From assembly GCA_002787775.1 (NCBI GenBank), contig PCUW01000028.1:101653-165652 (forward strand): DNA of 64,000 nucleotides, given 5' to 3'. The DNA is from Bdellovibrionales bacterium CG12_big_fil_rev_8_21_14_0_65_38_15. GTDB taxonomy: Bacteria > Bdellovibrionota > Bacteriovoracia > Bacteriovoracales > Bacteriovoracaceae. The position numbers and the translations under genes are program-made. Numbering within the stretch: the stretch's first letter is position 1; the number at the start of each line of letters is the position of its first letter. Shown here piece after piece: positions 9,435 through 18,244 of this stretch. A model generated the notes under the pieces. That model saw nothing but the letters and a program-made list of their open reading frames with translations. It made no database searches and was not told the origin of the DNA.

Positions 9435-10196
9435 ATGGAAAGCATATTGATTACAATTTTTCTATTTGTGTTAAATGCATTGGTAATATTTGGTGCACTT
9501 CCTTCGAGCGAAGTAATAGATAATTTAAAAGTTAAAAACTCAATAAAAAATGCAATAATAAATTACTATAGAAATATATTACAAGAAATTAGCAACTCAA
9601 AAATTGCAAACATAACGTTTCACATAGAACTTCTCTTGGGGCTATTTGCAATTGGATTTTCAATATTCACAGCAAATAATTCAATTTTAATAGTATTTGT
9701 AGCAGCAATGAACATTGTAAGCATCATAAAAGATATTATGCTTGGAGAGGATTATTTAAAAAAGGAAAAGATAAACAACCAATTGGTCATAAGTCTACTG
9801 CTTATGTTTTCTTTAAAAATTGCAAGTTCGGCTGATAATGCTCTTCTTCTACTTCCCGTAATAAATTTATTGGTAATAAGCATTTTAAACACGAATAAAA
9901 ATAAATATCACTTTGAACAAAAACCCTCTCTGATATTTATAGATAAATTTGTCTTCTCAATAACGCTTTTTTCACAGAGTATAATATTGCTTAAAGAATA
10001 TCTAAGAGAAGAAAGTCTTTTAAGCGTCATAGTTCTAAGTTCATTTCTATTTATATCTCAAATCTATATACTCGAAATGTTAACAATTGGCTCAATCGTA
10101 AAAAGAAGAGCGGAAACTAGAAGAATAACGATAACTACCAGTATGTCAGGAATAATTCTAATTATGTTATTTATCAAAATTTGGAATAATGTATGA
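9435..10196 (+). CDS. Eight-helix membrane protein, NuoH-like in position and topology
   Basis: This 253-residue protein has no motif I recognise. Hydrophobic segments lie near residues 3-23, 62-81, 83-103, 115-131, 134-151, 171-190, 195-220 and 232-250. Eight helices is the count for NuoH, and the gene occupies the NuoH slot of the mirrored order. The hallmark NuoH sequences (ERK..RQGPNRVG and the E-rich loop AETNRAPFDLPE) are absent, so a working quinone site is unlikely. It starts two bases after the previous stop and overlaps the next gene by four bases. It is otherwise a hypothetical membrane protein. Confidence 0.6.
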   Translation: MESILITIFLFVLNALVIFGALPSSEVIDNLKVKNSIKNAIINYYRNILQEISNSKIANITFHIELLLGLFAIGFSIFTANNSILIVFVAAMNIVSIIKDIMLGEDYLKKEKINNQLVISLLLMFSLKIASSADNALLLLPVINLLVISILNTNKNKYHFEQKPSLIFIDKFVFSITLFSQSIILLKEYLREESLLSVIVLSSFLFISQIYILEMLTIGSIVKRRAETRRITITTSMSGIILIMLFIKIWNNV

Positions 10197-10624
10197 CTGA
10201 CGAAGCCATTTATATCATAACCATTGTTCTCGCAATTCTTTCGATGCTTACGAATAAAAGCAAATACTCTACCTTCTTTTCCATTGGAGCTATTCTCGCT
10301 TTGTTTTTAGTACCCCTTGAAAAAACGACACTCGAATCATCTGTTTTATTCTTGATAGTATTTACAGCATTTGAAAGCATATGCTTTACACAAAAAGCAT
10401 GGGACTTCCATCGATTCAAAAAAACAAAATCTTCAAGACATAAACTATTTTGGATAACGGTATGTTTGACGATAGGGTTAACCGCTGCATTGATGTCGTC
10501 AATGAATTTTAATAATTACAGTCTAAAACAAATAACATTTGATCAAGATTTGTTGAAAATATTAATACCGATTGCTTTTTGTGTTTTTGGATTAATTAAA
10601 AACAAAAAGAGGAATAGTGTTTGA
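10193..10624 (+). CDS. Five-helix membrane protein, NuoJ-like
   Basis: This 143-residue protein has five hydrophobic segments, as NuoJ does. By eye it aligns with the real NuoJ upstream at the start (MTDEAIYII against MFDQILFIL) and at the end (DQDLLKILIPIAFCVFGLI against DHVLAFELSSILLLGALVG, each followed by a basic tail). The glycine-rich YAGGVVILMLF helix of NuoJ is replaced by VFTAFESICF. The ATG overlaps the previous stop and the stop overlaps the next start, so the operon is tight. A remote NuoJ paralogue is the best reading, but profile searches were not possible. Confidence 0.6.
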   Translation: MTDEAIYIITIVLAILSMLTNKSKYSTFFSIGAILALFLVPLEKTTLESSVLFLIVFTAFESICFTQKAWDFHRFKKTKSSRHKLFWITVCLTIGLTAALMSSMNFNNYSLKQITFDQDLLKILIPIAFCVFGLIKNKKRNSV

Positions 10625-10859
10625 ATTAAATAATTTTTCAATAATGATTCCAATCATATTTATGGCCATGATTTATCAAGGTGACAGTCTTGGGGCACAG
10701 CTAAGAATGTGTGTTTACGTTTTGATTTCAACGTTGGCAGTATTGGTAAAAGATCAACATGGTGCAGATACGTTTTTTTCTATTTCAATTGTGATTATGT
10801 TTTTAGGAATGATTTTGATTTTAAAATTAAACAGAAAAAAAGACGTTGCAGATGATTAA
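10617..10859 (+). CDS. Three-helix membrane protein, NuoK-like, lacking the channel glutamates
   Basis: This 80-residue product starts at GTG 10617 behind AAAGAGG. It has three membrane segments and a charged tail (NRKKDVADD) resembling the NuoK tail (IKESIHIDD). It sits in the NuoK slot, between the J-like and L-like genes. The two membrane glutamates that carry protons in NuoK are not present in helix 2 or 3, so it could not conduct protons as NuoK does. It overlaps both neighbours by eight bases. Assignment rests on topology, length and order. Confidence 0.57.
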   Translation: MFELNNFSIMIPIIFMAMIYQGDSLGAQLRMCVYVLISTLAVLVKDQHGADTFFSISIVIMFLGMILILKLNRKKDVADD

Positions 10860-12174
10860 TATTGCGTTGCTATTTTTTTCAATTCTTGAGCTTCTTAAAA
10901 TAGATGAAAAATATAAGATCTATTCAGAACAAATAAATACATTGATCGCTATCGGCTTGTGGATTGTATTGGGTGGAGATGAAAGCTTTGTTCCCATAGC
11001 CCTGGGTGCGGTGATCAGTATAAAAACATTATTCAAGATTAAACTACCAATAGAGCTTAATAAACATATCTTGCCGTTAACAATAGTATCTCTTGCCGGA
11101 ATTGAAACAAGCATTATCTATAGTTTTATTATCGTTTCAATAACTCATAGAACGATAATTTTAAATGAGCTTAAAAATATTATTGGTATCTTAATCCTCT
11201 ATTTGCTTTCTTTATATTTGAAGGATTTTTCGTTAACGATTTCTTATATTTCAATATTCTTTTGCAGCATTTTTATATTCCTTAATTATCGACAAAATAA
11301 TAGGCTCAGTTTATTTTTGTGGACTTTACTTCAATCAAAATTTGCCTTAGCGGTATTTGATCAAAAGTTATATTTCATCATTGAGATGGGAATCGTTGCA
11401 AGCATTGTATTTGCCGTTTTCGTTTTGTGGTTAGAAAAAAGACAAAGCTTAACATGGTCATCAATAAAAAAAATTCAAACACTATTTGTCTGGTATTCAA
11501 CACTTCAATTTGGCCCGTTTGGTTTTTGGCTTTCACTTTCATTTTTTGCCTTTATAAAGGAAGTCATTTCAAACAAACAAATTGATGATGAGCACGCCGT
11601 TTTAAAGGTTAAGCCAATAGCCTTAACAATCTTTTATCTCATTTCAATATCACTTCCCGTTTTCTTTTTGATAAATGTAAAAGAAATTAAAACAACAGTT
11701 CTTGGCGCCATCGTTTCATTTCTTTTTTTATTGGTTGGAGCTCGGTGGTTTAGAGAGTTGAAAACCATGATTATTGAAAAAAGATTAGATAAGTGGCACA
11801 TTCTTGATATTTCAGCAATCGTATTTTTAACAGTGATGTTATCTTACCGACTAGTAGGCGGAAATATTCTTGGTATTATAATTTATGCGTCAATCTCAAT
11901 TCTTATACTGGTCTTGGTTGCGGGATTAAAGATAGATGAGTACTTATTTTCGAATTTATCAATGCCAAGATTATTATTGAAATTAGATACAGACAGAACA
12001 ATAAAGACGAGTCGTAAGGCATTAAGTAATATCAAAATAACACCCATCGATAATCTCATAAAATTTGTGTTTGATCTATTTCGAGAAACTTTGATCTTTG
12101 TTGAGAGAAACTTTCTTGTCATATTTTTACTAGTTTTTTTCGTCGTGTTTTACATTGGTGGTGGCTTTGCATAA
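10852..12174 (+). CDS. Large polytopic membrane protein, NuoL-like in position
   Basis: The start is taken as ATG 10852 inside the overlap with the previous gene; an in-frame TTG lies at 10846. The 440-residue product has about 14 membrane segments. Its C-terminus has a long amphipathic stretch (about residues 380-415) followed by a last helix, which resembles the lateral helix and final helix of NuoL. By eye, SIKTLFKIKLPIEL lies where NuoL has GKSAQFPLQVWLPD, and FGPFGFWLSLSFFAFIKE where NuoL has GIPFFSGFVSKD. The helix-5 glutamate motif is not visible. Remote NuoL relationship inferred; it could instead be an unrelated permease. Confidence 0.55.
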   Translation: MINIALLFFSILELLKIDEKYKIYSEQINTLIAIGLWIVLGGDESFVPIALGAVISIKTLFKIKLPIELNKHILPLTIVSLAGIETSIIYSFIIVSITHRTIILNELKNIIGILILYLLSLYLKDFSLTISYISIFFCSIFIFLNYRQNNRLSLFLWTLLQSKFALAVFDQKLYFIIEMGIVASIVFAVFVLWLEKRQSLTWSSIKKIQTLFVWYSTLQFGPFGFWLSLSFFAFIKEVISNKQIDDEHAVLKVKPIALTIFYLISISLPVFFLINVKEIKTTVLGAIVSFLFLLVGARWFRELKTMIIEKRLDKWHILDISAIVFLTVMLSYRLVGGNILGIIIYASISILILVLVAGLKIDEYLFSNLSMPRLLLKLDTDRTIKTSRKALSNIKITPIDNLIKFVFDLFRETLIFVERNFLVIFLLVFFVVFYIGGGFA

Positions 12175-12973
12175 AAATATTATAAACACTTTAATTTTTC
12201 TATGCATGGCAAGTGCTGTCGTTTTTAGTCGTTATAATAATGACTTGTGGACATATATTTCTCAGATAAGCTTAATGCTTTCTTGCTACTCACAAGATGC
12301 TAAAGCAAGAAATCAGAATATAGTTTTGTCTGCAGTTTTAATACTGATGATATTTACGTCGACATTTTCAGGCCCAACAGTATTAACTTCAATCGTATTG
12401 CTAGCGTTAACTTTAATATGCTCTATAAGTAAAAGTGAAAAAACAAGAATTGGATCTCAGTTTTTATGCGGCTTGCTTACTGTAGGACTAATATTTGAAA
12501 ACTTTTCTCCAGGTTCGCTGTATTATTTTAATTTAGATGTAACTGTTTATATTTTAATGATCATAGGTGCATTAATAGTCTTTAATACAAAATCGGTAAA
12601 CTTCTCTTCAATCATTGCGATGTCTTTGTACTGTATTGGAGCTAGCTTCACCCAAATCCAAGCCTATCTTTTAGTTTTTCTACTGATTGGTGTTTTAAGG
12701 GGGGAAATTGTAAAAGTAGCGAATTTAAGTTTGTTGTTGTTACTCTGGGCTTACCCCGGACATAGCTGGGAGGTTATTCTCTTTTTAATCTTCATTTTAC
12801 CGTCAGACTTAACGCGTTGGTTAGATGAAGAATATAAACTAGTCTCCTATTTTTCATTGGGAGCGTGTCTTGCTACCAGCTTAGATATCGAGTTCAAGTT
12901 CTTTATTGTCCTTTGTATGTTACTGATAAGTATAAAGCCTTTTCATTCCACAAAAAGAGCTCTTAATGTTTGA
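12155..12973 (+). CDS. Polytopic membrane protein, NuoM-like in position
   Basis: This 272-residue protein has about nine or ten hydrophobic segments. The frame opens at TTG 12155; GTG 12158, GTG 12161 and TTG 12167 are equally possible and all overlap the previous gene. It holds the NuoM slot but is about half the length of NuoM. The sequence LWAYPGHSWEVILFLIFI can be laid on the NuoM helix-12 region MGLPGLSGFISEALIFLG, with the glutamate displaced. The helix-5 and helix-7 motifs are missing. It overlaps the next gene by eight bases. Confidence 0.52.
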   Translation: MVVALHKNIINTLIFLCMASAVVFSRYNNDLWTYISQISLMLSCYSQDAKARNQNIVLSAVLILMIFTSTFSGPTVLTSIVLLALTLICSISKSEKTRIGSQFLCGLLTVGLIFENFSPGSLYYFNLDVTVYILMIIGALIVFNTKSVNFSSIIAMSLYCIGASFTQIQAYLLVFLLIGVLRGEIVKVANLSLLLLLWAYPGHSWEVILFLIFILPSDLTRWLDEEYKLVSYFSLGACLATSLDIEFKFFIVLCMLLISIKPFHSTKRALNV

Positions 12974-14057
12974 TCAAGAACTATATAAAATATTATCAGT
13001 GATTGGCATGGTGTTTCCTTTGTCTCTATCTCTACAAATTAGTGCCAAGCTAAAAAAACTGATTTTTTTGCTGTCTACAGTATTGCTCGTTGTTGGCGCA
13101 GGATTATCAATGCCCTGGACGCTATCAATAATTTTAATATCAAGCTATTTATGTCTTATTGGAAAAGAAGATTTCTATAATGGGTACATTTTTCTATTGA
13201 TAATCTGTATCGGAAACTGGTCCAACCCAGGCATTACAGAGTTATTGCTTGTATTACTTACGGTAATAATAAATTTAAAATTTAGTGATAGGGTGTCAAA
13301 GTTTGTAATACCAGTCTTTGCCATTACAACAATGTTATATATCGTTAACTCATCAGCGATAACCACTTCTTCGGTTGTTGCCTTTTGTTTAATGATTAGC
13401 ATCTCTCTCTTATTTTTTAGTGTTTTTACAAAAAACATAGAAATTAAAGATTCTTTTTCAGTTCTTTCGCTTTTCCTTATCTCGTCCCAACTGAAGATAA
13501 TTATTGAGCAGAACTCATCAAATCTAAGTTTATCTATGTATAATACTTGGTTTAGTTTTAATATTTTGATGGTGTTTATTGTATTGATGAAAATATTAGC
13601 TTTTTATGAAAAATCAGAAAATATTAAACAAGAATTTTTAAAATTATCAGCGATAAGCTTCTTTCTTCCATCTTTTGTAAGTCTCGCACCCATTTCAACA
13701 AATGAAATTGCGATGTATGCGATGGTAAATCTGATTGGCTCGATCTTATATTTACACCAAAAAAATTATACTAAATTTGATACAATGCTTTTGATGGCGG
13801 TGGGCTCAATTATCATTGGAGTTCAAATTTACGTCTTCATTGGTCTGGATCTTCAAGGCCCAGCCCTCTTTGTAACCGTGATGCTCTTGGCCTCTGAGCT
13901 GTTTTACTTGATAAAATCCATCGAGAATCGCGAGGATCACAGTGTATCAATTCTCTATAGGGAAAGATTGCCGCAATTAGTGTTTATTTCAATCGCTTTT
14001 GGATGGATCTGTACCCTCTGGTATATTTTATATTATGTCAGAAAAATACAGGGTTAA
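12966..14057 (+). CDS. Polytopic membrane protein, NuoN-like in position
   Basis: This 363-residue membrane protein has about 11-12 hydrophobic segments and occupies the NuoN slot. By eye, LKLSAISFFLPSFVSLAP resembles NuoN LAFSSIGHAGFMMLGAIV, and LLASELFYLIKSIENRED resembles NuoN INSVISLYYYLKVV..EKED. The PPFSGF motif is absent. The ATG at 12966 lies inside the end of the previous gene, and its own end overlaps the GYF/TPR gene by 23 bases. It is very A+T-rich. The family link is an inference. Confidence 0.55.
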   Translation: MFDQELYKILSVIGMVFPLSLSLQISAKLKKLIFLLSTVLLVVGAGLSMPWTLSIILISSYLCLIGKEDFYNGYIFLLIICIGNWSNPGITELLLVLLTVIINLKFSDRVSKFVIPVFAITTMLYIVNSSAITTSSVVAFCLMISISLLFFSVFTKNIEIKDSFSVLSLFLISSQLKIIIEQNSSNLSLSMYNTWFSFNILMVFIVLMKILAFYEKSENIKQEFLKLSAISFFLPSFVSLAPISTNEIAMYAMVNLIGSILYLHQKNYTKFDTMLLMAVGSIIIGVQIYVFIGLDLQGPALFVTVMLLASELFYLIKSIENREDHSVSILYRERLPQLVFISIAFGWICTLWYILYYVRKIQG

Positions 14058-17000
14058 ATTAGAAAATAATCGGATTGTTGGACCGTTCAGTCCCTCTCAA
14101 ATTGCCGAGCTTTTTGAGCGCGGCCATGTATCTGATGCGAGCCCCTGTCAGGTATTTCCTGCTGGAGACTGGTTTGAAATTGAAAAATTTTCAGAAATAA
14201 AAGAGGCAATATTAAGTAAAATATCAGGAAAGAGTGAAAATACGCAAACGGCGGCCGAAGCCACTGTTGTCAATATGATGCTCCCCAAAAAGAAGACCAA
14301 TAAACAACTTCAAGAAAAGCTATCTACAACTGATACAGAAGAAACGAAGTCTGAATCATCGATTGATAACCAGCTCAATGAATTCAAATTTGATAAAGAG
14401 CAAGGTCATGAAGTTGATTATGAGGAATTAGAAAAAAAGTACCAAGAAAAAAAGAAAATTGAACTCGCCAAAATAAATGAAGCGCAAGTGCAAGCAAAAG
14501 TTAAAAGTTCAGAGAATACTATTGAAGAAGAAGTAGAAACAGAGGATCCATCGCTCGACAAGACGAGAGTGATAAACAGACCTAAAAAGAATAGCCAAGC
14601 TGACGTAGATAAAACGAGAGTGATTCAACGGCATGACATTGCAAAACCTAATGAAGACAAATTAATTCAGAAGATTGAAGAGCAAGCAAAAAAAATTGCA
14701 AATGAGCCCATTGAAGAAGAGCCTCTAAATACTAGTGAAGCTACGGAGTTTATCAATATTAGAGATATGGTGCCTGCCTTATCTCAAAATGCTGAACTTG
14801 CAGAAAAAGAAATTGTTACTCTAGCAAAGCAAAAAAGAAATGATGACAAATCAAATCTTTCATTTGAAGAGCCAGACGAATTGGATGAATCCGACGATGA
14901 TGAGGTTGAAGAAAAGAAACGTGGAATGAAGCCCATTGTCTTGATTGCTTTTTTGGTCGTTTTTTGGATGCTATTTTTTGAAGACGACAAAAAGCCTGTT
15001 CAAGAAATAAATCCCCAACGTGTATCAATCGTCTTTCCAAGTCAGGGTGAGTATCTTGATGAGGTTAAGGCTAATCAGGCACTTGCTCAAGGACTTGAGC
15101 AGTCAGCTCTACAATCATATTTAAATTTAGTTGCAGCTGCAAAAGCATATCGTGTCTCCCTATTCTATAAATTTCAAGATAATCCAGCGATGGGTCAACT
15201 TATACAAACTTATTCCCAGCTTTTTCCCAATGCCAAAAGTAAGCTTGAAGCATCGACAACATTATTTAATCTAATTCGAGTATCGCAAGATAAAGTTCTT
15301 ACCGATGCAAATGTTGCGATTGGCACCGCAAATTTTTATTTAAATTCAAATAAATATTTGACTGCTGTAAACACTATTGAAAACTATTTGCGTGTTTCAA
15401 AAAAACCAACTGTAACAATGCTGTCTATTTATTTAGAGGCGCTTGTTAAGGCCGGAAGGCTATCTGACTCAAAAGACGTTTTTAATAAACTCAAGGATCT
15501 GAACAAACTTCCTATTGAGGCATATATTAATATTGCGGACTATTTAGACTTTGATGAAAAAAAGACAGAGGCTACTAAATTTATTGATAAAGGACTCGTC
15601 ATATACCCCAATAGCGTTGAGCTTTTGTTAAGAAAAGCGGATCTACTATTAAGCACCGGCGATATTAAGTCCTATGAAATGGTCCTTCGTAAAGTTGAAG
15701 AGCTCAAAGCGGAGCAGTCCCCAATATTTTATGCAGATCTTTTAGAGCATATGGGTAACGCAGCTGTTCTAAATGCTAAATCAAGTCTTGCTGCAGACTT
15801 TTATAGAAAGTCTTTACAAATACGTGAGTCATCGGAGTTAAGGGCAAGACTTGCAACTCTCTCCATTGGTGGTGACAAGGCTTCGCAAGCGCTCATCAAA
15901 GAGAGTAAAATTCATGAGCTAATTAAAAAGTCTAAATTTGCAATTAAGGAATTTGATTGGGAGTCTGCTTTTGTCTACGCGATTGAAGCTTCTGACTTAA
16001 ATCCACTTTATATTGAATCTAATCTTCTTCTAGTAGATATTCAGATTAAAAGAGGGTTCTTTTCGGCCGCACTTTCAACATTGCAAAGACTAAAAAAAGA
16101 ATATCCATCTGATAAAAATGTTAATAATAAGTTAATTGAAACTTATATCCTAGCCTACAGATTTAACGATGCGATAACTTCGATAAATGAATTTGCTCAA
16201 GTCGATGGAGCTGTAAATACCCCCGAGTATGCTTCCATGTTAGGTAGGTATTACTTTACAAATGGAAATGATCTCACAAGTATTAAATGGCTATCTGAAG
16301 CAGTAAATCGAGACCCCTTAGCAGATGAGGATCTCTATTTAATGGCAAGAATCTATATTAAAAATGGAAAGTATAATGACGGGAAGCTAATGCTAAGCAA
16401 GGCACTAACACTTGATCCTGTTAATTTGAAATATCAAGTTCTTTACGCTCAAACACTCTATGATCAAGATGGCGCAGATACTGCAATTGGATATTTGCGA
16501 GACATTTTGCAATCAAATAAAGATAGCCCACAAATTTTGGGTGAAATTGCAAAATATTACTACAAGTCAGGACAAATTAAAGAATTCAATATTTATAAGG
16601 AAAAGATAGAATCTCAAGAAACAAAAGATGAAAGCTTTTATAGGTTTATGATCTATGCCTCTGAGCTTAATCAACAAGCAGATAAAGTTCTTTTATATGC
16701 CAGAGAACTCATTAAAATAAATCCAGGTGAGTTATCAACACATATTAAAATCGGAGAATACTTAGCAAAACAAGGTCGATACGATCAATCAATCGAAGCA
16801 TTTCAGTTAGTAAAAGACCGATTGGATTCATATCCAAAAATCAACTATATGATTGCAAAATCATATCTTGAGATGGGTAAGCTTGATAAGGCACTTGAGT
16901 TTGCAGAATTAGAGATAAAAAAGAATCCCAAGATACCAGAAGGCTATTATATTACTGGCGAAGTTTTGGCTAAAAAAGAGCAATGGCCTCAAGCTATAAA

Positions 17001-17286
17001 AAACTTAGAGAAGGCTGTAACAATCGACTTTAGTTATGTAGAGGCTTTACTCTCGCTGGGTATTCTTAAGCGAAAACAAAACAGCTATGAACAGTCACGT
17101 GAGTTGTTGCTGCGAGCTCTGAAGCAAGAGCCAAATAACCCTATTATTCATAAAGAGCTTGGTTATGTTTATCGCGCAGTGGGTCAGGGCGTGTTAGCTG
17201 CAGAATCCTTTAATACTTATCTAACATTAATGCCCAGTGCCACAGATCGTTCGGAAATAGAGGCCCTTATTAGGGCTACACAATAA
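14035..17286 (+). CDS. GYF_2-domain, single-helix, TPR-repeat protein
   Basis: The start is ATG 14035 (MSEKYRVKLENN); a TTG frame begins 36 bases earlier but inside the upstream gene. The 1083-residue product opens with a GYF_2-type domain (residues about 4-52, with NRIVGPFSPSQIAELFERGHV). A charged, low-complexity segment with two DKTRVI repeats runs to about residue 295, then one membrane helix (about 299-317) preceded by KKRGMKP. From about 430 to the end are many tetratricopeptide repeats. It probably anchors a protein-interaction scaffold, with the GYF part cytoplasmic and the TPR part periplasmic. Overlap with the previous gene ties it to the nuo and nuo-like operon. Confidence 0.75.
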   Translation: MSEKYRVKLENNRIVGPFSPSQIAELFERGHVSDASPCQVFPAGDWFEIEKFSEIKEAILSKISGKSENTQTAAEATVVNMMLPKKKTNKQLQEKLSTTDTEETKSESSIDNQLNEFKFDKEQGHEVDYEELEKKYQEKKKIELAKINEAQVQAKVKSSENTIEEEVETEDPSLDKTRVINRPKKNSQADVDKTRVIQRHDIAKPNEDKLIQKIEEQAKKIANEPIEEEPLNTSEATEFINIRDMVPALSQNAELAEKEIVTLAKQKRNDDKSNLSFEEPDELDESDDDEVEEKKRGMKPIVLIAFLVVFWMLFFEDDKKPVQEINPQRVSIVFPSQGEYLDEVKANQALAQGLEQSALQSYLNLVAAAKAYRVSLFYKFQDNPAMGQLIQTYSQLFPNAKSKLEASTTLFNLIRVSQDKVLTDANVAIGTANFYLNSNKYLTAVNTIENYLRVSKKPTVTMLSIYLEALVKAGRLSDSKDVFNKLKDLNKLPIEAYINIADYLDFDEKKTEATKFIDKGLVIYPNSVELLLRKADLLLSTGDIKSYEMVLRKVEELKAEQSPIFYADLLEHMGNAAVLNAKSSLAADFYRKSLQIRESSELRARLATLSIGGDKASQALIKESKIHELIKKSKFAIKEFDWESAFVYAIEASDLNPLYIESNLLLVDIQIKRGFFSAALSTLQRLKKEYPSDKNVNNKLIETYILAYRFNDAITSINEFAQVDGAVNTPEYASMLGRYYFTNGNDLTSIKWLSEAVNRDPLADEDLYLMARIYIKNGKYNDGKLMLSKALTLDPVNLKYQVLYAQTLYDQDGADTAIGYLRDILQSNKDSPQILGEIAKYYYKSGQIKEFNIYKEKIESQETKDESFYRFMIYASELNQQADKVLLYARELIKINPGELSTHIKIGEYLAKQGRYDQSIEAFQLVKDRLDSYPKINYMIAKSYLEMGKLDKALEFAELEIKKNPKIPEGYYITGEVLAKKEQWPQAIKNLEKAVTIDFSYVEALLSLGILKRKQNSYEQSRELLLRALKQEPNNPIIHKELGYVYRAVGQGVLAAESFNTYLTLMPSATDRSEIEALIRATQ

Positions 17287-17303
17287 TCTTATGTAAATTC
17301 AGG

Positions 17304-17332
17304 TTGTCATAAACCGTATTCGCTCTTATTAT
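17304..17332 (+). promoter_or_regulatory. Sigma-70-type promoter for the tRNA-Ser pair
   Basis: TTGTCA at 17304-17309 and TATTAT at 17327-17332 are separated by 17 bases. The expected start site is only a few bases before tRNA-Ser(UGA). This is the best promoter match near the two tRNA genes. Confidence 0.65.
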
Positions 17333-17346
17333 CTTCCTCATTCTAT

Positions 17347-17434
17347 GGAGGATTGGCTGAGCGGTCGAAAGCGGCGGTTTTGAAAACCGTTGACCTTAAC
17401 GGGTCCGCAGGTTCGAATCCTGTGTCCTCCGCCA
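17347..17434 (+). tRNA. tRNA-Ser (anticodon UGA)
   Basis: The 88-nt sequence folds as a class II tRNA with a long variable arm. The acceptor stem is GGAGGAT paired with the TCCTCC end, discriminator G, and CCA is encoded. The anticodon loop TTTGAAA reads TGA, for UCA-type serine codons. The T arm has GGTTCGAATCC. A second tRNA-Ser follows after ten bases. Confidence 0.96.
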
Positions 17435-17444
17435 TTAGAATTCC

Positions 17445-17534
17445 GGAGACGTGGGAGAGCGGTCTAATCCAGCACCTTGCTAAGGTGTCGTACGGTTTAC
17501 CGTACCGTGAGTTCAAATCTCACCGTCTCCGCCA
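17445..17534 (+). tRNA. tRNA-Ser (anticodon GCU), integration target
   Basis: This 90-nt class II tRNA has acceptor GGAGACG/CGTCTCC, discriminator G and encoded CCA. The anticodon loop TTGCTAA reads GCT, for AGC/AGU codons. Its last 11 bases plus four more (17524-17538) are repeated at 29965-29979, downstream of a tyrosine integrase. An element has therefore inserted at the 3' end and left the tRNA intact. Confidence 0.96.
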
Positions 17535-17538
17535 TTTT
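17524..17538 (+). repeat. Attachment site attL (15-bp direct repeat)
   Basis: CGTCTCCGCCATTTT at the tRNA-Ser(GCU) 3' end is repeated exactly at 29965-29979. The pair brackets about 12.5 kb of accessory genes with an integrase at the far end, the usual arrangement for a tRNA-targeted integrative element. Confidence 0.85.
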
Positions 17539-17660
17539 TGTTTTGATAGTTGGCGGCCAAATTCGCTTAAGTCTTTTACTTTTAACAACAAAGTTTCTGT
17601 TAGTTGCGTCCTTTTCACTTCATCCGAAATCACAGTAAATCACAAAAAAATACACACGTT

Positions 17661-17733
17661 GGCTTAGTTTGTGCTTAGTCGTGTGCTAAGTCGAAATTTT
17701 CAACATCAGTCCTTTTTGTGAATTGTGCTTAGT
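17661..17733. repeat. Left-end integrase arm-type repeats
   Basis: GGCTTAGT (17661), GTGCTTAGT (17671), GTGCTAAG (17683) and GTGCTTAGT (17725) cluster about 130-190 bases inside attL. The same octamer and its GTGCTAA partner recur at 29898-29914 inside the right end. These look like arm sites for the integrase. The 17535-17856 stretch holds nothing else I can identify. Confidence 0.5.
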
Positions 17734-17856
17734 TTTGTCGTCATCCATATTCTTGTCCACGTGAATACGTAGCCTCTGAATTTTACAGGAGACGTATACG
17801 TGGCTTGCAAGTTGTCAGAGAGCTTTTTCCATCAATTCGCAAAAGGAGAAATGAAG

Positions 17857-18201
17857 ATGAGAAGAAGCGGTTACAAAATTGAAACACCTATCGCGAAGGC
17901 CCTTAAAAATATGAGAAATGCAAAGAGCCTAAGTCTTGTAAAAACCAGTCGCCTACTTGGCGTGAGTGAAAGTGTGATTAATCATCACGAAAATGGACGC
18001 ACTGATCATGTGCCAGAAGACTATATTGAGCATTTTGTTAAGACGATGGGCTTTAGTAAGGAAGATTGGGATGATTTTTTAAAAGGTCGTACCTCTGTTT
18101 ATGACTTGAGGAAAGAGTGTCGAGAACTTATCAGCAAGCTTGATCGAGATAAGCTTAAGGCGATTCATACGATGCTTTTGAGTTTTGTGGGAAATAAGTA
18201 A
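17857..18201 (+). CDS. XRE-family helix-turn-helix regulator
   Basis: The helix-turn-helix lies at about residues 15-55: TPIAKALKNMRNAKSLSLVKTSRLLGVSESVINHHENGR, shown here only as its span and ends (KALKNMR to HHENGR). The 114-residue product then has a charged helical tail. ATG 17857 is chosen because the AAAAGGAG site lies eight bases upstream; ATG 17851 and GTG 17800 are in frame but badly spaced. As the first gene of the element, it probably controls the helicase and restriction genes, like control proteins of restriction-modification systems. Confidence 0.75.
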   Translation: MRRSGYKIETPIAKALKNMRNAKSLSLVKTSRLLGVSESVINHHENGRTDHVPEDYIEHFVKTMGFSKEDWDDFLKGRTSVYDLRKECRELISKLDRDKLKAIHTMLLSFVGNK

Positions 18202-18244
18202 AATCAGCTATTTATTGCTTATATCCATTACAAGTTGACAGCGC

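Noticed and set aside
9151..14057. Mrp-type Na+/H+ antiporter operon
   Set aside because: The sizes and order (A,H,J,K,L,M,N-like) do not follow MrpA-G, and the antiporter glutamate/lysine motifs are missing.
17353..17667. 104-codon open frame across the serine tRNAs
   Set aside because: It is read through both tRNA genes and the att site; no protein features.
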